From NCBI GenBank assembly GCA_946902875.1, contig OX336338.1:8981971-9045970 (forward strand): 64,000 nt of DNA, read 5' to 3'. Source of the stretch: Nematopogon swammerdamellus. Taxonomy: Eukaryota > Arthropoda > Insecta > Lepidoptera > Adelidae. The notes under the pieces are model-generated. The model saw nothing but the letters and a program-made list of their open reading frames with translations, was not told the origin of the DNA and did no database searches. Within the stretch, counting starts at the first letter, position 1. Each line of letters opens with the position of its first letter. A program made the position numbers and the translations under genes. This document shows, one piece after another, positions 52,816-63,889 of the stretch.

Positions 52816-54773
52816 TGCTGGAGACGAAGAGTTACAGTACCATTGAAAATAGTTGAAACATCTGGACTCTGTGTATATTTAAAATCCTCTTATTTTAAAC
52901 AAGCTCTAAGTTTATCCAGTTAGGTGTCGACTCCGCGCGAAGCTCGGTCGCCGGTACTATACACACTTAATTATGATCAAACATTGTATTTGAATTCAAT
53001 TCATAGCAAAAAAACGAATAAAATATTTTTGTCCGGTTTTATTAAGCAAATACTCCTATGTGCGGCGTCCAAATTTAAATGAGGTTGAGAAATTGTATCT
53101 GGGAACATGACGATGGCAGCTTGATATATCTCTGCACAAGAGAGGACAGCACGAGGAAAGCGGATAATACGTTGATTGTGGAGATGCGCAGTGCGCTGCG
53201 TGGAACTGTCAGGTTGAGCAAGCAGATTTTGCTTAGCTGATTGGCTCTGTTGTACGACAGTGTTGGCAATACTGATTGGATCAGTTGCCGGCATTGATTT
53301 CCTCAAAATAAATTAGATACTAATAAACAAGAATATAAATAAGGACTAAAAGTAAATAAATAAAACTTAGCAGAAAATTACAAGAAAAAATACAACTGAG
53401 AGTTTTGACGGATGAAGGTTGTTCTCCTTGTTCTTGTCTATCAATTAAAATGTTAAATTTGAGCTTGGAGCAAGATATGCCGACAGCGTCTTTCCATTCT
53501 ATACAACGTCATTACTCATCATTACGCAGCCATAGGTAAATCCTCGTGTATATTTTGGAATGCTATTTTTCCACATTTGCGATTACAATATATACACGAT
53601 TTTTGCGTAGATACTGGTCGTGTATAGTTTGTAGTGAATGAAAGCGAAATCCAACTGTACAGTGCTACTTTTACATCGTTATTTAAAAAAAAAATTAAAC
53701 GGTTTATCTTTTATTTCTTGCACGGCGTTTCTTCACTCGTAAGCCGTTACGCTAAGCCGTTTCATAAAAAGATTTTACAATATAAAAAAAGTAAATGAAC
53801 TTTGCTGAGTAAAAGGGCGACTTATTGTCATATGGAAATTAAAATTTTAAAAACATTGACCATGTAAAAAAAACTATTAACGTTATTTTTTATTAACCCC
53901 CTACAAGAAAAGGTGGTCAAGTGAACCATGTTCACCCGCCGAGGGTCCCGTAACCACTGCTTCTCTTTCATCTAATCATATTTTCTACTAGGGTAAATTG
54001 TTTATAGTTCATAGTTTATACAGGTCAGGCTTTGGATGGGTGGCCGTACGACCGGTCAAGTTGGCCGTGGTTCAGATTTCACTTGAAACTGTAGTTTCAT
54101 CCCTTTATCTTACTATGTACATTTAGCTGGTAGGGAATAACCCGTTCGGATTGGGAAACCAGCACTGAACGAAGGTCGGTTGACGATAAATGCTATAAAA
54201 ATTATGCGTTCTTTCTGTCCACTTCAATGTAGACGGCACGACCAAAGGAAAGACTGACATGGCACATCGCTGACACTAACTGACTAGCAATATTTCCTAC
54301 TTCCATCTTAATTATTCTTTTGCCATCTAAATAATATTTATTTGTGATTTATTTATTTGCGCTAGTCAGAACAAAGGCACGCGTCAAATGATGATGCAAT
54401 GTTTAGAAAAAAATTAATAGATTTGAACAACATGAAATAGAAAGAGAGATCAACAAAACAAAATGGCGAGCTGCGACTTATCGCGTATATTATGGAATCG
54501 ACTGAGCAGTTCCGATGTATACACGATTATTCCGCATTGCGTACTGGCGCTGTATGTTACGGAACCGGCAATGTTCTTGTGTTTGTCGTTTGCGCACAGT
54601 GTGTTTTCTTTATGAGCCGGGGCGGGCGCGGCGCGTGGCGCGCGGTGAATTAAACATCATCGGAGAATTAGACAAATCAGCGAACAACGTGCTACCGTTG
54701 ATTGCATATTGTGACAACACACTTCACATGCTGTCTTCATGCGCTGTCCGTGAGGATGGACCATACATTTCTT
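52816..54773. other. Intergenic, no firm feature
   Basis: About 2 kb of mostly AT-rich DNA. 53905-53960 is a scrap of the GGTTCCGTA-type repeat (gtggtcaagtgaacc, accgccgagggtcccg-like). A minus-strand 101-codon frame at 53001-53306 has no domain and is treated as chance. Confidence 0.4.
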
Positions 54774-55894
54774 TTTAACCGACTTCCAAAAAAGGAGGAG
54801 GTTCTCAATTCGTCTGTATGTTTTTTTTTTTTTTTTTATTTTTTATTTTTTTTTTTTTTTATGTTTGTAACACGATTTCTCCGTCAATTGAGGGCCGATT
54901 TAGAAAATTCTTTTTTTGTTAGTTAGGTCATACTTCCGAGGTGGTCCCATTTCAATTTTATCGAAATTGGTTCAGTGGTTTTCGAAAAATCAGCATAATA
55001 CTATGGTGTGTGGTTACCTTCAGCAAAACTTGTGATGTGGTCGTTTTCGGCAATTTTCAGTTTGATAAATTAGTATGGTGTGTGGTTACCTTCAGCAAAA
55101 CATTTGTGATGTGGACTTATTCAGCAATTTGCAGTCTGACACATATGGCGAATAATTCTGTACCACTTCAATCGATTTCGATTATTCGATTTCGATTATT
55201 CTTTTTTATGTAATATTACTAAAAAGAATGAAATAAAAACGGTTTTAAAAAATATTAAACCGATTTCCAAAAAACAAAAAAAAAAAAAACTAAAAAGTAT
55301 TAAATACCTAATATTTTGAAATTTTCTCTGTCCTGTTGAAATACATGAATCGATATACTAGTGATACATATTCGGACCCTTGTTTCATGAATATTCTAAA
55401 TTTGAAATTTTTTATCTTTTCCGACCGGCGCTTAATTTATTATGGTACCTGGCCAGTACCTACTGTACCGAGTACCATCGAGCTGGTTTGATGATGGAGA
55501 CAGAAGGTGGCCATAGGAACTCCTAAACTACACATGATAAACCCATCGTGTTTGGGCTCGTTGCATTTGTCTTCACGAGAAATTTACTTTAGACCTAAAA
55601 GATTCTCAATTCGACGGTATGTTTTCTTTTTTTGGATGTTTGTTACGCGATTACTCCGTCAATTGTGGGCCGATTTTGAAAATTCTTTTTTTTTTATTTG
55701 AAAGGGGATAACCCTGAGGTTTTTGAAGTGAAAACTTCTTTAGCGGCTCTTGGCACTTTTTTAGGTGGGTAAAATTGTATAACTCGCGACATCGCGTCAG
55801 CGTCATTTTTAAAATGAAACCTTAAGTCATTGCGTTAAGGGTTAAGTTAGAGTGGCACGGGATCTGCCGGCACTCCCGGAGTGCAACTGTTAAG

Positions 55895-56092
55895 TAGGGT
55901 TCCGTAACACGTTTATGTCTGTCCATTCTACTAAGTTCTGCAAAATGAATGTAGGGTTCCGTAACATATGCATGTCTATCCGTTCTACTAAATTTTACAA
56001 TTTTCAACCAAGGTCCTCCGACGGTTATTTTATAATAAAAGTAGGCTTCCGTAACACGTTTATGTCTGTCCATTCTACTAAGTTCTGCAACA
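55895..56092. repeat. Minisatellite, short version (57 + 90 bp)
   Basis: Subunits start at 55895, 55952 and 56042, i.e. 57 then 90 bp. The 66-bp subunit of copy A is missing. A 3' deletion cuts the third subunit. Confidence 0.8.
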
Positions 56093-56438
56093 TCACCTAC
56101 AACGTCCGTGATGTCAGCCCATAACACCAGTGCCATGTCAGTGCTTCCCCCTTTGATCGTGCTGACTACACTGAACTGGTCGGAAAACACAAACTATTTA
56201 AATAGCCGTTTCGACCGACGTTTAATTCAGTGCGGTGGTACCAACCCGGGAAGGTTAAACCCTACCACCAAGTAAGATTACGAGGGAAGGGACTTACAGT
56301 TTTACGAGGAATCCGAACCTTGGTCAGCCTCCAACGGTCAGCGGTCACCCATCTAAGTACTGACCGCACCCAGCGTTGCTTAAAATTCAATAGCGACAGT
56401 TGACTGTCTGCACCACTGAGCTATCGAAGCTGACGTGG
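56088..56438 (-). mobile_element. tRNA-derived SINE, copy 4 (3' end truncated)
   Basis: A box TAGCTCAGTGG (minus strand) near 56424 and B box GGTTCGGATTCC near 56310. The A-rich 3' end is lost by the junction at about 56090. Confidence 0.7.
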
Positions 56439-56545
56439 TCCTATTTTAATTGGGTCAAGATCGGATCGGAAAGCGAGGCGAGGATTCCGCCGAGTACATT
56501 AATAGCAAAAAATTACTAAAAAAAACTGTGAAATAAAAAAAAAAG

Positions 56546-56900
56546 TTTTAAAAAACATAAAACCGACTTCCTAAAAAAAGTAGAACTAAAAACTATTTAA
56601 AATAAAAATATAAAAACCGCCTTCAAAAATATATGAAATAAAAACCTAAAAAAAAAACGAACCCTAGAGTTGAAGGCGGTGCTAAAGCAAGCAAAAATGA
56701 TGCATGAAAGAAAACATGAGCGGATGATAATATCCTTTGTGATTTGTGTAGCCTTTTTAGCACCGCCTTCCACTCTAGGTTTCGTTTTTTTTTTTTAGGT
56801 TTTTATTTCATATATTTTTGAAGGCGGTTTTTATATTTTTATTTTAAATAGTTTTTTAGTTTTACTTTTTTTAGGAAGTCGGTTTTATGTTTTTTAAAAC
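56546..56900. mobile_element. Fold-back terminus, copy B
   Basis: As 49376-49720: arms of about 138 bp around a loop (tgatgcatgaaagaaaacat). Arm substitutions are few and mostly A/T run lengths. Confidence 0.75.
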
Positions 56901-56903
56901 TTC

Positions 56904-57184
56904 TTTAGATAAATGCAAAGCCGAAAATGAAGGGGAAAAAAATGACGACAGCATAAGATTCAATATTGAATCGTGCAAGTTGACTGAATTATAAATCTGT
57001 GACGCAGGAGATGCGAAATACCTACTAGATAACATGCAAGCAACGGTTCGAACATTTAGAGAGATACGTTGTCGACCCTGTGGCGGAATTGGCCACGCGC
57101 TGGCGGCTCAAGCCGGAGTTCCAGGTTCGATTCTTGGTCGGGACGTATTTTTTCTCTGAATTTCCGGCTTTGCATTTATCTAAA
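56904..57184. mobile_element. Inverted-repeat element with a tRNA-like promoter block
   Basis: The left end TTTAGATAAATGCAAAGCCG, then AAAAT, is matched in inverse at 57160-57184 (ATTTCCGGCTTTGCATTTATC). Inside, 57075-57145 has an A-box-like TGGCGGAATTGG and a B box GGTTCGATTCT; CCAGG and CTTGG around TTCGATT can form a T-arm-like stem. The acceptor stem does not pair well, so it is tRNA-like and not a tRNA gene. Confidence 0.55.
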
Positions 57185-57332
57185 AAGAAATATATAAAAA
57201 GCCAGTACATTATTAGCACTATCAAAAAAAAAATATATATAATATACATATATAAGATGGACCATACGTTTGTCCCGAAATGTCGAACCAATTTTCTAAT
57301 AATGTTTAACAAGCACGGTAATTAAAAAACCC

Positions 57333-57590
57333 AACTTTTTTATTTATTAGAAAGCTGATTTAATCGGGATGGCTGTTAGCTATGAAAGTGGACCGATTTG
57401 CATGCGATTGTTTTAAAAAGCTAGAAATAAAAGTTACATTACACATTTAAAACCCCCCGACCCTTAAAAAGTTAAGCTAAGTAAAAAATAAAATATAAAA
57501 ACTCAGAGCAGCGCGGGAATTTACTTAGCGAACGGAAATTATTTTTGACTTTTTAAGGGTCGGGGGTTTTTAAATTTGTAATTTAACTTT
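57333..57590. mobile_element. Fold-back element family G, copy 2
   Basis: Contains attagaaagctgatttaatc and gggatggctgttagctatg, then aacccccccgacccttaaaa inverted at about 57545-57570 (tttttaagggtcgggggttt). Same family as 40150-40545. Confidence 0.55.
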
Positions 57591-58335
57591 TAACATTTAG
57601 CATTTCGCCAGTTCAATTATCACAGCGAAGAAGAACTGGCAAGAAACTTCGCTGGAAACTTTTTTTACGTCCACTTAGTCTACATTTACAAAAATGTTTG
57701 CCACTGCCTAAATAGTACGAGTCAACACTACGTCATTAGAATGGATGTACATGTACCTAGTCAGGTATCTCTTTGAGGACTCAGTCCGAGTGGAACGGTC
57801 CGGAACTCCGGAGCAACTCGGAATAGTCAGGGACTACGGCAATCAGAGCACTACTACGCTTGTTAGCTCACAACTTCGACAACTTAAAGGCGCCCGGAGA
57901 AATGTTCTATAGCGAATACTCGCTAGTATATTTTGCTCTGCTGTGAATTGAGGCGAGGGTTCCCTCTATTTTATATGAAGTAATTTGTTTGGTCATAACA
58001 AGTTTTTTTGTACAACTAAATGCTGTGAAAAGATTTGCGAAAGTAGAAAAATATTTAGAAAAGCGCGAGACACAAGATTAGATTGAGAAAGTTTTTTTTT
58101 TCGTGTTCCTACTGTAAGAATGCGAAGTTACCGCTGCTACTTTTTATTTATTTATTTATCTTAGGTACTTAGACAGAGAGAGAAGTTGACAGGACACACG
58201 AATTTTCTACCACATTTCAAGATCAGTCAACTCTCACAGAGAAAAACGAAAAACAAAACAAACAAGAAATTAAACTTAAGATCTAGCTAACTCAAAATTT
58301 TGACAAATATAGGTAATTAACTAATAGACATACTG
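57591..58335. other. Intergenic; LINE-tail scrap at 57600-57660
   Basis: 57600-57660 (agcgaagaagaactggcaag) is the inverse of a block in 38405-38462. 57740-57930 is GC-balanced without a recognised frame. Confidence 0.4.
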
Positions 58336-58617
58336 TCAGGAAACTTCAACAGAGTCAACTAAGACTTTTTTCACACTCTTTTTGAAACGAGCTACATAGT
58401 AACGATATATTATATCGAGATCTACGTCTTTTTCCCTCATGATTTCGTATTTACGACAAATGCGAAGAACAGAACTAAAGTACACCATTTCATTTTTACA
58501 TGCAGGCAAGGAAATCATCCTCCGATCGAACCGTTCACGTCTTGCTTGACTAGTCAATTCGTATTCCCGCGTTGTTCGCGTTTCGCAGCAGAAATTAGCA
58601 ACCTCTAATTTCTTCAT
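58336..58617 (-). CDS. Hypothetical basic protein, 93 residues
   Basis: From ATG at 58617 to a stop at 58336. It begins MKKLEVANFCCETRTTREYE, contains RRERFDRRMISLPACKNEM and VLRICRKYEIMREKDVDLDI, and ends with a basic helix YYVARFKKSVKKVL and VDSVEVS. Predicted cytosolic or nuclear from its high Lys/Arg content, with four scattered Cys. The composition looks protein-like, but no family is recognised. A consensus donor-like GAG|GTAAGT stands about 30 bases upstream on the same strand, so the ORF could be intronic. An upstream out-of-frame ATG also precedes the start. Confidence 0.35.
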   Translation of the reverse strand: MKKLEVANFCCETRTTREYELTSQARRERFDRRMISLPACKNEMVYFSSVLRICRKYEIMREKDVDLDIIYRYYVARFKKSVKKVLVDSVEVS

Positions 58618-58649
58618 GAGTTCATGAGGCCTTGTGAAAAACTTACCTC

Positions 58650-59109
58650 TTCAAACTGTTATATTACGTTTCTGTTAGTCAGAAAGTTATATTTTTCGAA
58701 TAAAATTGCTTAAATTAGAAGGAAAATTAGGCGCTTTTATTTGATTATATTAACATGGTAATACCTTTACCGGCCTTTGTATACATTCACAATTAGCACT
58801 TCACTTGTTCAAGCAAAATTGAACATTATGTAAATAGAATAGGATGTAGAGAGGAATTTTTTTTTAGCATAGCTTTTAGCGTTCCAACGAGCGATTTATC
58901 AAAGCATCGTTTTAATAAAAACAAAATAGCAAAGAGAGCACTACTAAATTTTTTTAATAATAATTACAGGAAAGACCACACCATACTTTAAATAATATAA
59001 TCATACTTTTCCTCATTATTATCATGTTATGAACTCACATGGTGAAGTTTTTTTAAATATACTTCCTTTAGAGGTACTTCTACTACTCGTATGATTTCTA
59101 AGTTAATTT
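58650..59109. other. Intergenic, no feature seen
   Basis: AT-rich sequence; nothing I can support. Confidence 0.45.
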
Positions 59110-59605
59110 GTGAGGGCGGTCGGAAAAGATTTCAAATTTAGAATATTCATGAAACAAGGGTCCGAATATGTATCACAATATCGATTCATGTATGTCAATA
59201 CAATGACAGAGACAATTTTAAAATATTAGGTACCTATTTAATAATTTTTAGTTCTAGTTTTTTTTTTGACGTCGGTTTTATATTTTTTAAAACTGTTTTT
59301 ATTTCATTCTTTTTAGTAATACTATATAAAAAAGAATAATCGAAATCGATTGAAGTGGTACAGAATTATTCGCCATATGTGTCAAACTGAAAATTGCTGA
59401 AAAAGACCACATCACAAGTTTTGCTGAAGGTAACCACACACCATAGTATTTTGTTGATTGTTCGAAAACCGCTGAACCAATTTCGATAAAAAGAATTTTC
59501 AAAATCAGCCCACAATTGACGGAGTAATCGCGTAACAAACATAAAAAAAAACATACACTCGAATTGATAACCTCCTCCTTTTGTGAAGTCGGTTAAAAAT
59601 AAGAA
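59110..59605. repeat. AACCGACTTCC element, short inverse copy C
   Basis: Reverse orientation of the 5' part of copies A and B: ends gaagtcggttaaaaat at 59585-59600 and contains gaaggtaaccacacaccata and ggagtaatcgcgtaacaaac. It lacks the minisatellite, SINE and fold-back parts. Confidence 0.7.
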
Positions 59606-59849
59606 ACAATACACTTTTATAGGAGGACTGGCAATGCGTAGCGGCGTAAGAGTATGTCCGCACTAACCCACTGGCGTATTCTTCCCTTCCCTTCCTGTAT
59701 TTCCCTAGAAGTATATGTTTCCTATTTTATTAAAAGTACGCTGTACCTAACCTACACACACTGTACCTGCATATGACAGACAGACATAAATCGCTAAAAT
59801 GAAATCACGTTAATTTCACACTATTTCTTCCCAGGTACATCCTGGGCGT

Positions 59850-59995
59850 TTTCAAAAGGGTCGTGAAAAGGCTCCTGTCAGGCCGACATGGCATTCGCAA
59901 TCCCCGTGCATCACGGAATATCCGTGGGCATCGTTAGACACCTACTTGTAGGAGAAACGATGCCACTGGTCGCTCTTTCCACAAAAAAAACTCCG
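59850..59995 (+). repeat. CR1/Jockey-type LINE 3' UTR fragment
   Basis: ctcctgtcaggccgacatgg, cattcgcaatccccg, then gtgggcatcgttagacacct and gaaacgatgccact. Diverged version of the 3' UTR block at 44163-44270 in the opposite orientation. Confidence 0.5.
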
Positions 59996-60194
59996 CGCTC
60001 GGGTTATTTGTAAAATTTCCAAATTGATATGGGAAGTCCTAAAAATGCCTCAAATTAGCAACCCCAGAACTTTAATTGTCTTCCGCAGGGAGTCCCGCCC
60101 GACAAGCAAGGACGGCAGCACCATAAAAAAAATCAGAAAATCCTACAATTAAATAGTGTAGGTAAAAACATTTACAATAAACTTACAAAAATAT

Positions 60195-60316
60195 CAGTGT
60201 AGCCGGCACGGCCGAATGGAAGCACTGACGTAGCACCAAGTTCACCCGGTGTTATGGGCTGACATCACGGATGTTGCAGGTGATGTAGCCAACCGTGTCA
60301 GTTTCAATAAAAAAAA
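60195..60316 (+). mobile_element. tRNA-derived SINE, 3' part, plus orientation
   Basis: gttatgggctgacatcacgg, atgttgcaggtgatgtagcc and aaccgtgtcagtttcaa, ending in an A10 tract. The only copy in this orientation; its tRNA head is missing. Confidence 0.65.
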
Positions 60317-60333
60317 AAGACGAGAAAATCTAC

Positions 60334-60405
60334 ACACAATTTGGCACCTGACTACACAAATTGGCACCTGACTACACAATTTGGCACCTGACTACACAAA
60401 TTGGC
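60334..60405. repeat. 20-bp tandem repeat, 3.6 copies
   Basis: Unit acacaaWttggcacctgact starting at 60334, 60354, 60374 and 60394. Units 1 and 3 share T at position 7; units 2 and 4 share A, which suggests a 40-bp duplication. Confidence 0.85.
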
Positions 60406-60709
60406 TGCAAACTTTGTACGACCTAAAATATTTCAACAAATGCAAGTAGTCTAGAGCAGCGTGTGCCTACGTTAACGTAAAGAGTACATGCATAAATATA
60501 CATCCAATAAATTATTTGATTTCATGCTATTGTTAGAGGCAGGTCATCACGAGCTACATACCTATATTTAATTTATTCGAATGGAAAGGTGTGGCTCTGA
60601 CGACTAATTCCCCAAGAGTCTACCGAGGGCAATGCGGTTTGAACATGAGAATTAGCCATCGATTACCACAACACAAAATAATGCGGGCCGCATTTTATTT
60701 ATACACCAC

Positions 60710-61140
60710 TAGCTTTTGCCCGCGGCTTCGCTTCGCGTGACTCTTTGCTCACAGCTCAGGCCGCCGCGCCGATGACGTAGCGTTATGTATGATTTATATA
60801 CTAAAATCATCTTGAGAAGTGACAGAATGTAACAGTGAAAACCATGTTTTTTTTTTATGGAAACTGACACGGTTGGCTACATCACCTACAACATCCGAGA
60901 TGTCAGCCCATAACAAAGGGGGAGAACTAGGTGCCATGTCAGTGCTTCCCTTCATTTCATGTCGGCTACACAAATCGATGGGCTACACTGAACTGGACGG
61001 AAACACGAACTATTTACATAGCCGTTTCGACCGACGACGTTTCATTCAGTGCGGTGGCACCAACCCGGGCGGGATGAACCCTACACCTAGTAAGTAAGTA
61101 GTATGTAAATCGATAAAGTGGTTCTCGAGTCGCAAGGATA
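60710..61140. repeat. Family D repeat, split by a truncated SINE (60845-61092)
   Basis: 60710-60840 starts tttgcccgcggcttcgcttc and 61100-61140 has gataaagtggttctcgagtc, the two ends of the family at 40700-40920. Between them is a SINE 3' part (T9 at 60848, actgacacggttggctacat; ends near aaccctacacctagtaag). Confidence 0.55.
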
Positions 61141-61513
61141 TTAACGATGATATTACGTACGAGTAATATATTGACGTACGGTACACGCCGCCCGGTCGCC
61201 GCCCAGTCGCCCGTAGAAACTTCGCTTTATTTTTTAGGATTAGGATACTAAGTATTAATGTATAGTAAACAAAAACGGTATGAAAATACAGCAGGGGAAA
61301 CTTATAGAAAAATCGAAGCGCCTTTTATATTAAAGAATTATTCATTTAATGCGAATTATCCCACGTGTGAACGGGATAACCGTACGTGTACGGTGACTGA
61401 GTGAATACAAGATGAGCTGTCTCATCGTACGAGTAGGTATGTATGTGCAGTATTTACACCGCTATACCAAATGTACTGTTGTGTTTCATCGATGCAAGTA
61501 GCCATAAATCTTT

Positions 61514-61648
61514 TTTGTTATTGAAACTGGCACGGTTGGCCACATCACCTACAACATCCGTGATGTCAGCCCATAACACCGGGCGAACTAGGTGCGAATG
61601 CCAATGCTTCCATTCATTTCATGTCGGCTACACTGCACTGGAGGAATA
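61514..61648 (-). mobile_element. tRNA-derived SINE, short 3' fragment
   Basis: ttgaaactggcacggttggc, cacatcacctacaacatccg, then tttcatgtcggctacactgc. No tRNA head. Confidence 0.6.
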
Positions 61649-61659
61649 AATCTATACAT

Positions 61660-62180
61660 ATAATAAAATCGTAAATGCAAAAAAGTTTGTACATTGAATA
61701 TATTCGGACATGTTAGAACAATTTTTAAAATTTATGTCTGTCTGTACGCGCATCACGCAAAAACCACTGAACTGATTTTGACGAAACTTTTTATAGTGAC
61801 AGTGTATATCCTGGAGTAAAAAAAAAAACAATGAAAAAAATACTTGTTTTGCCTACAACGATCCCATGATTAAACGATCCCTAGGCAGATCGCTTTTTGT
61901 GGACATCTTCCGAACATGGAATCAAATGTCAAAACACGACCCTCGACCCCTAGAACACGTTTCGTTATTATTTCGCGTTATAAATATTAGTCTAATTTCG
62001 AAACTTGAAACTTTGATGATCTCATCAAATCTTCTGAACATCTTGAAAAAAAAAAACTATCTATACCTACATATAATAAAATCGTAAATGCAAAAAAGTC
62101 TTTCCATTGAAAATATTCGGAAAAAAACCAACCAGGGTGTCTTAAAATGAGAAATTGAACATGTTAGAACAGTTTTTAAA
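61660..62180. repeat. Dispersed repeat family C, copies 2 and 3
   Basis: tataataaaatcgtaaatgc and gaacatgttagaacaattt occur at 61658-61730 and again at 62075-62175. The first includes tacgcgcatcacgcaaaaac and actgattttgacgaaacttt. Same family as 37590-37800. Confidence 0.55.
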
Positions 62181-62189
62181 ATTCTTGTT

Positions 62190-63889
62190 TTGAATAAGAT
62201 TAATAGATTTCACACAACCGCACGGAGCGGAGCACGACAACAAGTTTTATGCAGATGTCAACCGATAGGTCCGCCACGAACGCCATCTATTGAAATTAAT
62301 CCGAAGTGGCAATTCCGATTTTTTTAAGCAATTTAGATTATTACCTACTATTTTTTGCCTGTTCCCTTTGGTTGTTCCAAATTTTTTTTAAAGCACCATA
62401 AATACAGAACCATACATAAAAAAACATTATTCAAATCGTTCTAGCCCTTTTCGAGCCTTTGCATGACATATGCACGGCGATTCATTTTCGCGTAACGTCA
62501 AAGCTTTTTTTTTTAACATACGTACATTCTTACAAATTTAATCATCTATCTATAGTATGGTGCTTCAAACGTACTCCTAGCTATTATAGATTTCGAGATA
62601 TAGCATTTCTGCCGATTTACTATTTTCGCATATGGTCAAATTTCAAATTTGATGACTTATTATCGCGAGCGAAGCCGAAGGCAACAGCTAGAAATAAATA
62701 AAATAATAACAAAATAAATAAATAAATAACAAGCCAGACCCGAGGGACTCATGGCCAAGTGATAAACGCCTTGCTTTGTATGGGAGAGATTTTATTTTTG
62801 ATAATATTTTATTTTTTACGATTTTATTATATGCATAGAAGACACGTATCACATGCAATCCTTTGTTGGACGACGACCTCTCTAAGCCCTTGTAAGGAAT
62901 AAGCTGTACGGCATTGTGTTTACATTGTTTTTTTATGTAAATACCCACATTAATGTTTGACCAGTAGAGATTGCCTTAAGCAATAAGTCCGCAATTTTTG
63001 TATAATTAATATAAAACAATAAAGTGTATTAAATAAAAATAAATAAATATTACACTCCCAGCCCAGCCCAGGCTAACCAGACTCGCTCGCTGGGAGAGAA
63101 ATAAACTCATACCCCATATATGTATAGCGTTTATCAGGATTGTAGCCAAGACAACGTACCTACACATTTCCAGACGTCGTGACCTACTTGAGCATTATTT
63201 CATTAACCGAGCCTATTTTGCTGTCACCGAGCTGAACCTTTACGAGCCTGAAGCGATCGATTCAATTAGATTAGCCGACTCATAAAGCGGAAACCATAAA
63301 AATCTGGTTACATTTTTAAAGTTACGACATCACGTTGACCTTGGCGTAATTACCTAAGTACCTATATTATAGTTTCTACACATTTATTACACAATTAAAT
63401 TTCTTCTAGTCGACCTTGTACAACAAACAAAACACACATTGCTCTTGATGAGGAAACAAGTAGTACCAAACTTGCCAAAATCAAAAGGTTAGTGAGCACG
63501 GCTGGATTTTGAAAGTAGTTTTGTGGGAAAGCTCGGAGTCACAATTTTTGTGACTCCTTCTATTCCCGATACGTTCATCGCTACCCGGCGGGGAAGCGAT
63601 AAACGAACGTTGGCATTCGCTACTTGCCTGGCGTGTGGCCCTTTTTAGGGTAGCCGCCTAAACTTATAGTAGAACGCTGTGTCCAGGCCGGACTGTAGGC
63701 ACAGCCGACGCTGCTCCTTTCCCGGTGTAGCTGAGCAACTGGGCAAGCCAGTGTTTCTCTGGCGAACAGTTCCAACCCTCCTACCTCCGACACTCGCAGC
63801 TATCTTAGGTTTATCTAGCTAAGTATTCTTAAAATCTATGTTAATTGTAATTTGTAATTTGATTGAAACTGAAGGAACGAACATATTTT
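62190..63889. other. Intergenic, no firm feature
   Basis: 62640-62700 (cgcgagcgaagccgaaggca) looks like a repeat end. 63500-63790 is GC-balanced (ggcgtgtggccctttttagg, actgtaggcacagccgacg) and probably a retroelement 3' part. No coding block is recognised. Confidence 0.4.

Larger units (their letters stand above)
54774..56903. mobile_element. Compound AACCGACTTCC element, copy B
   Basis: Same order as copy A (47330-49720) with high identity, e.g. the two ttaccttcagcaaaac blocks, the block around 55510-55700, the short minisatellite, the SINE and the fold-back end. Differences: an extra segment of about 120 bp near 55720-55830 absent from A, a shorter minisatellite, and a deletion that joins ttctgcaa directly to the SINE interior at about 56090. 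Confidence 0.65.

Noticed and set aside
53001..53306. 101-codon minus ORF
   Set aside because: No domain, no splice or promoter context, AT-rich spacer.
60334..60405. CRISPR-like array
   Set aside because: Repeats are directly adjacent without spacers, in a eukaryotic genome; it is a plain tandem repeat.
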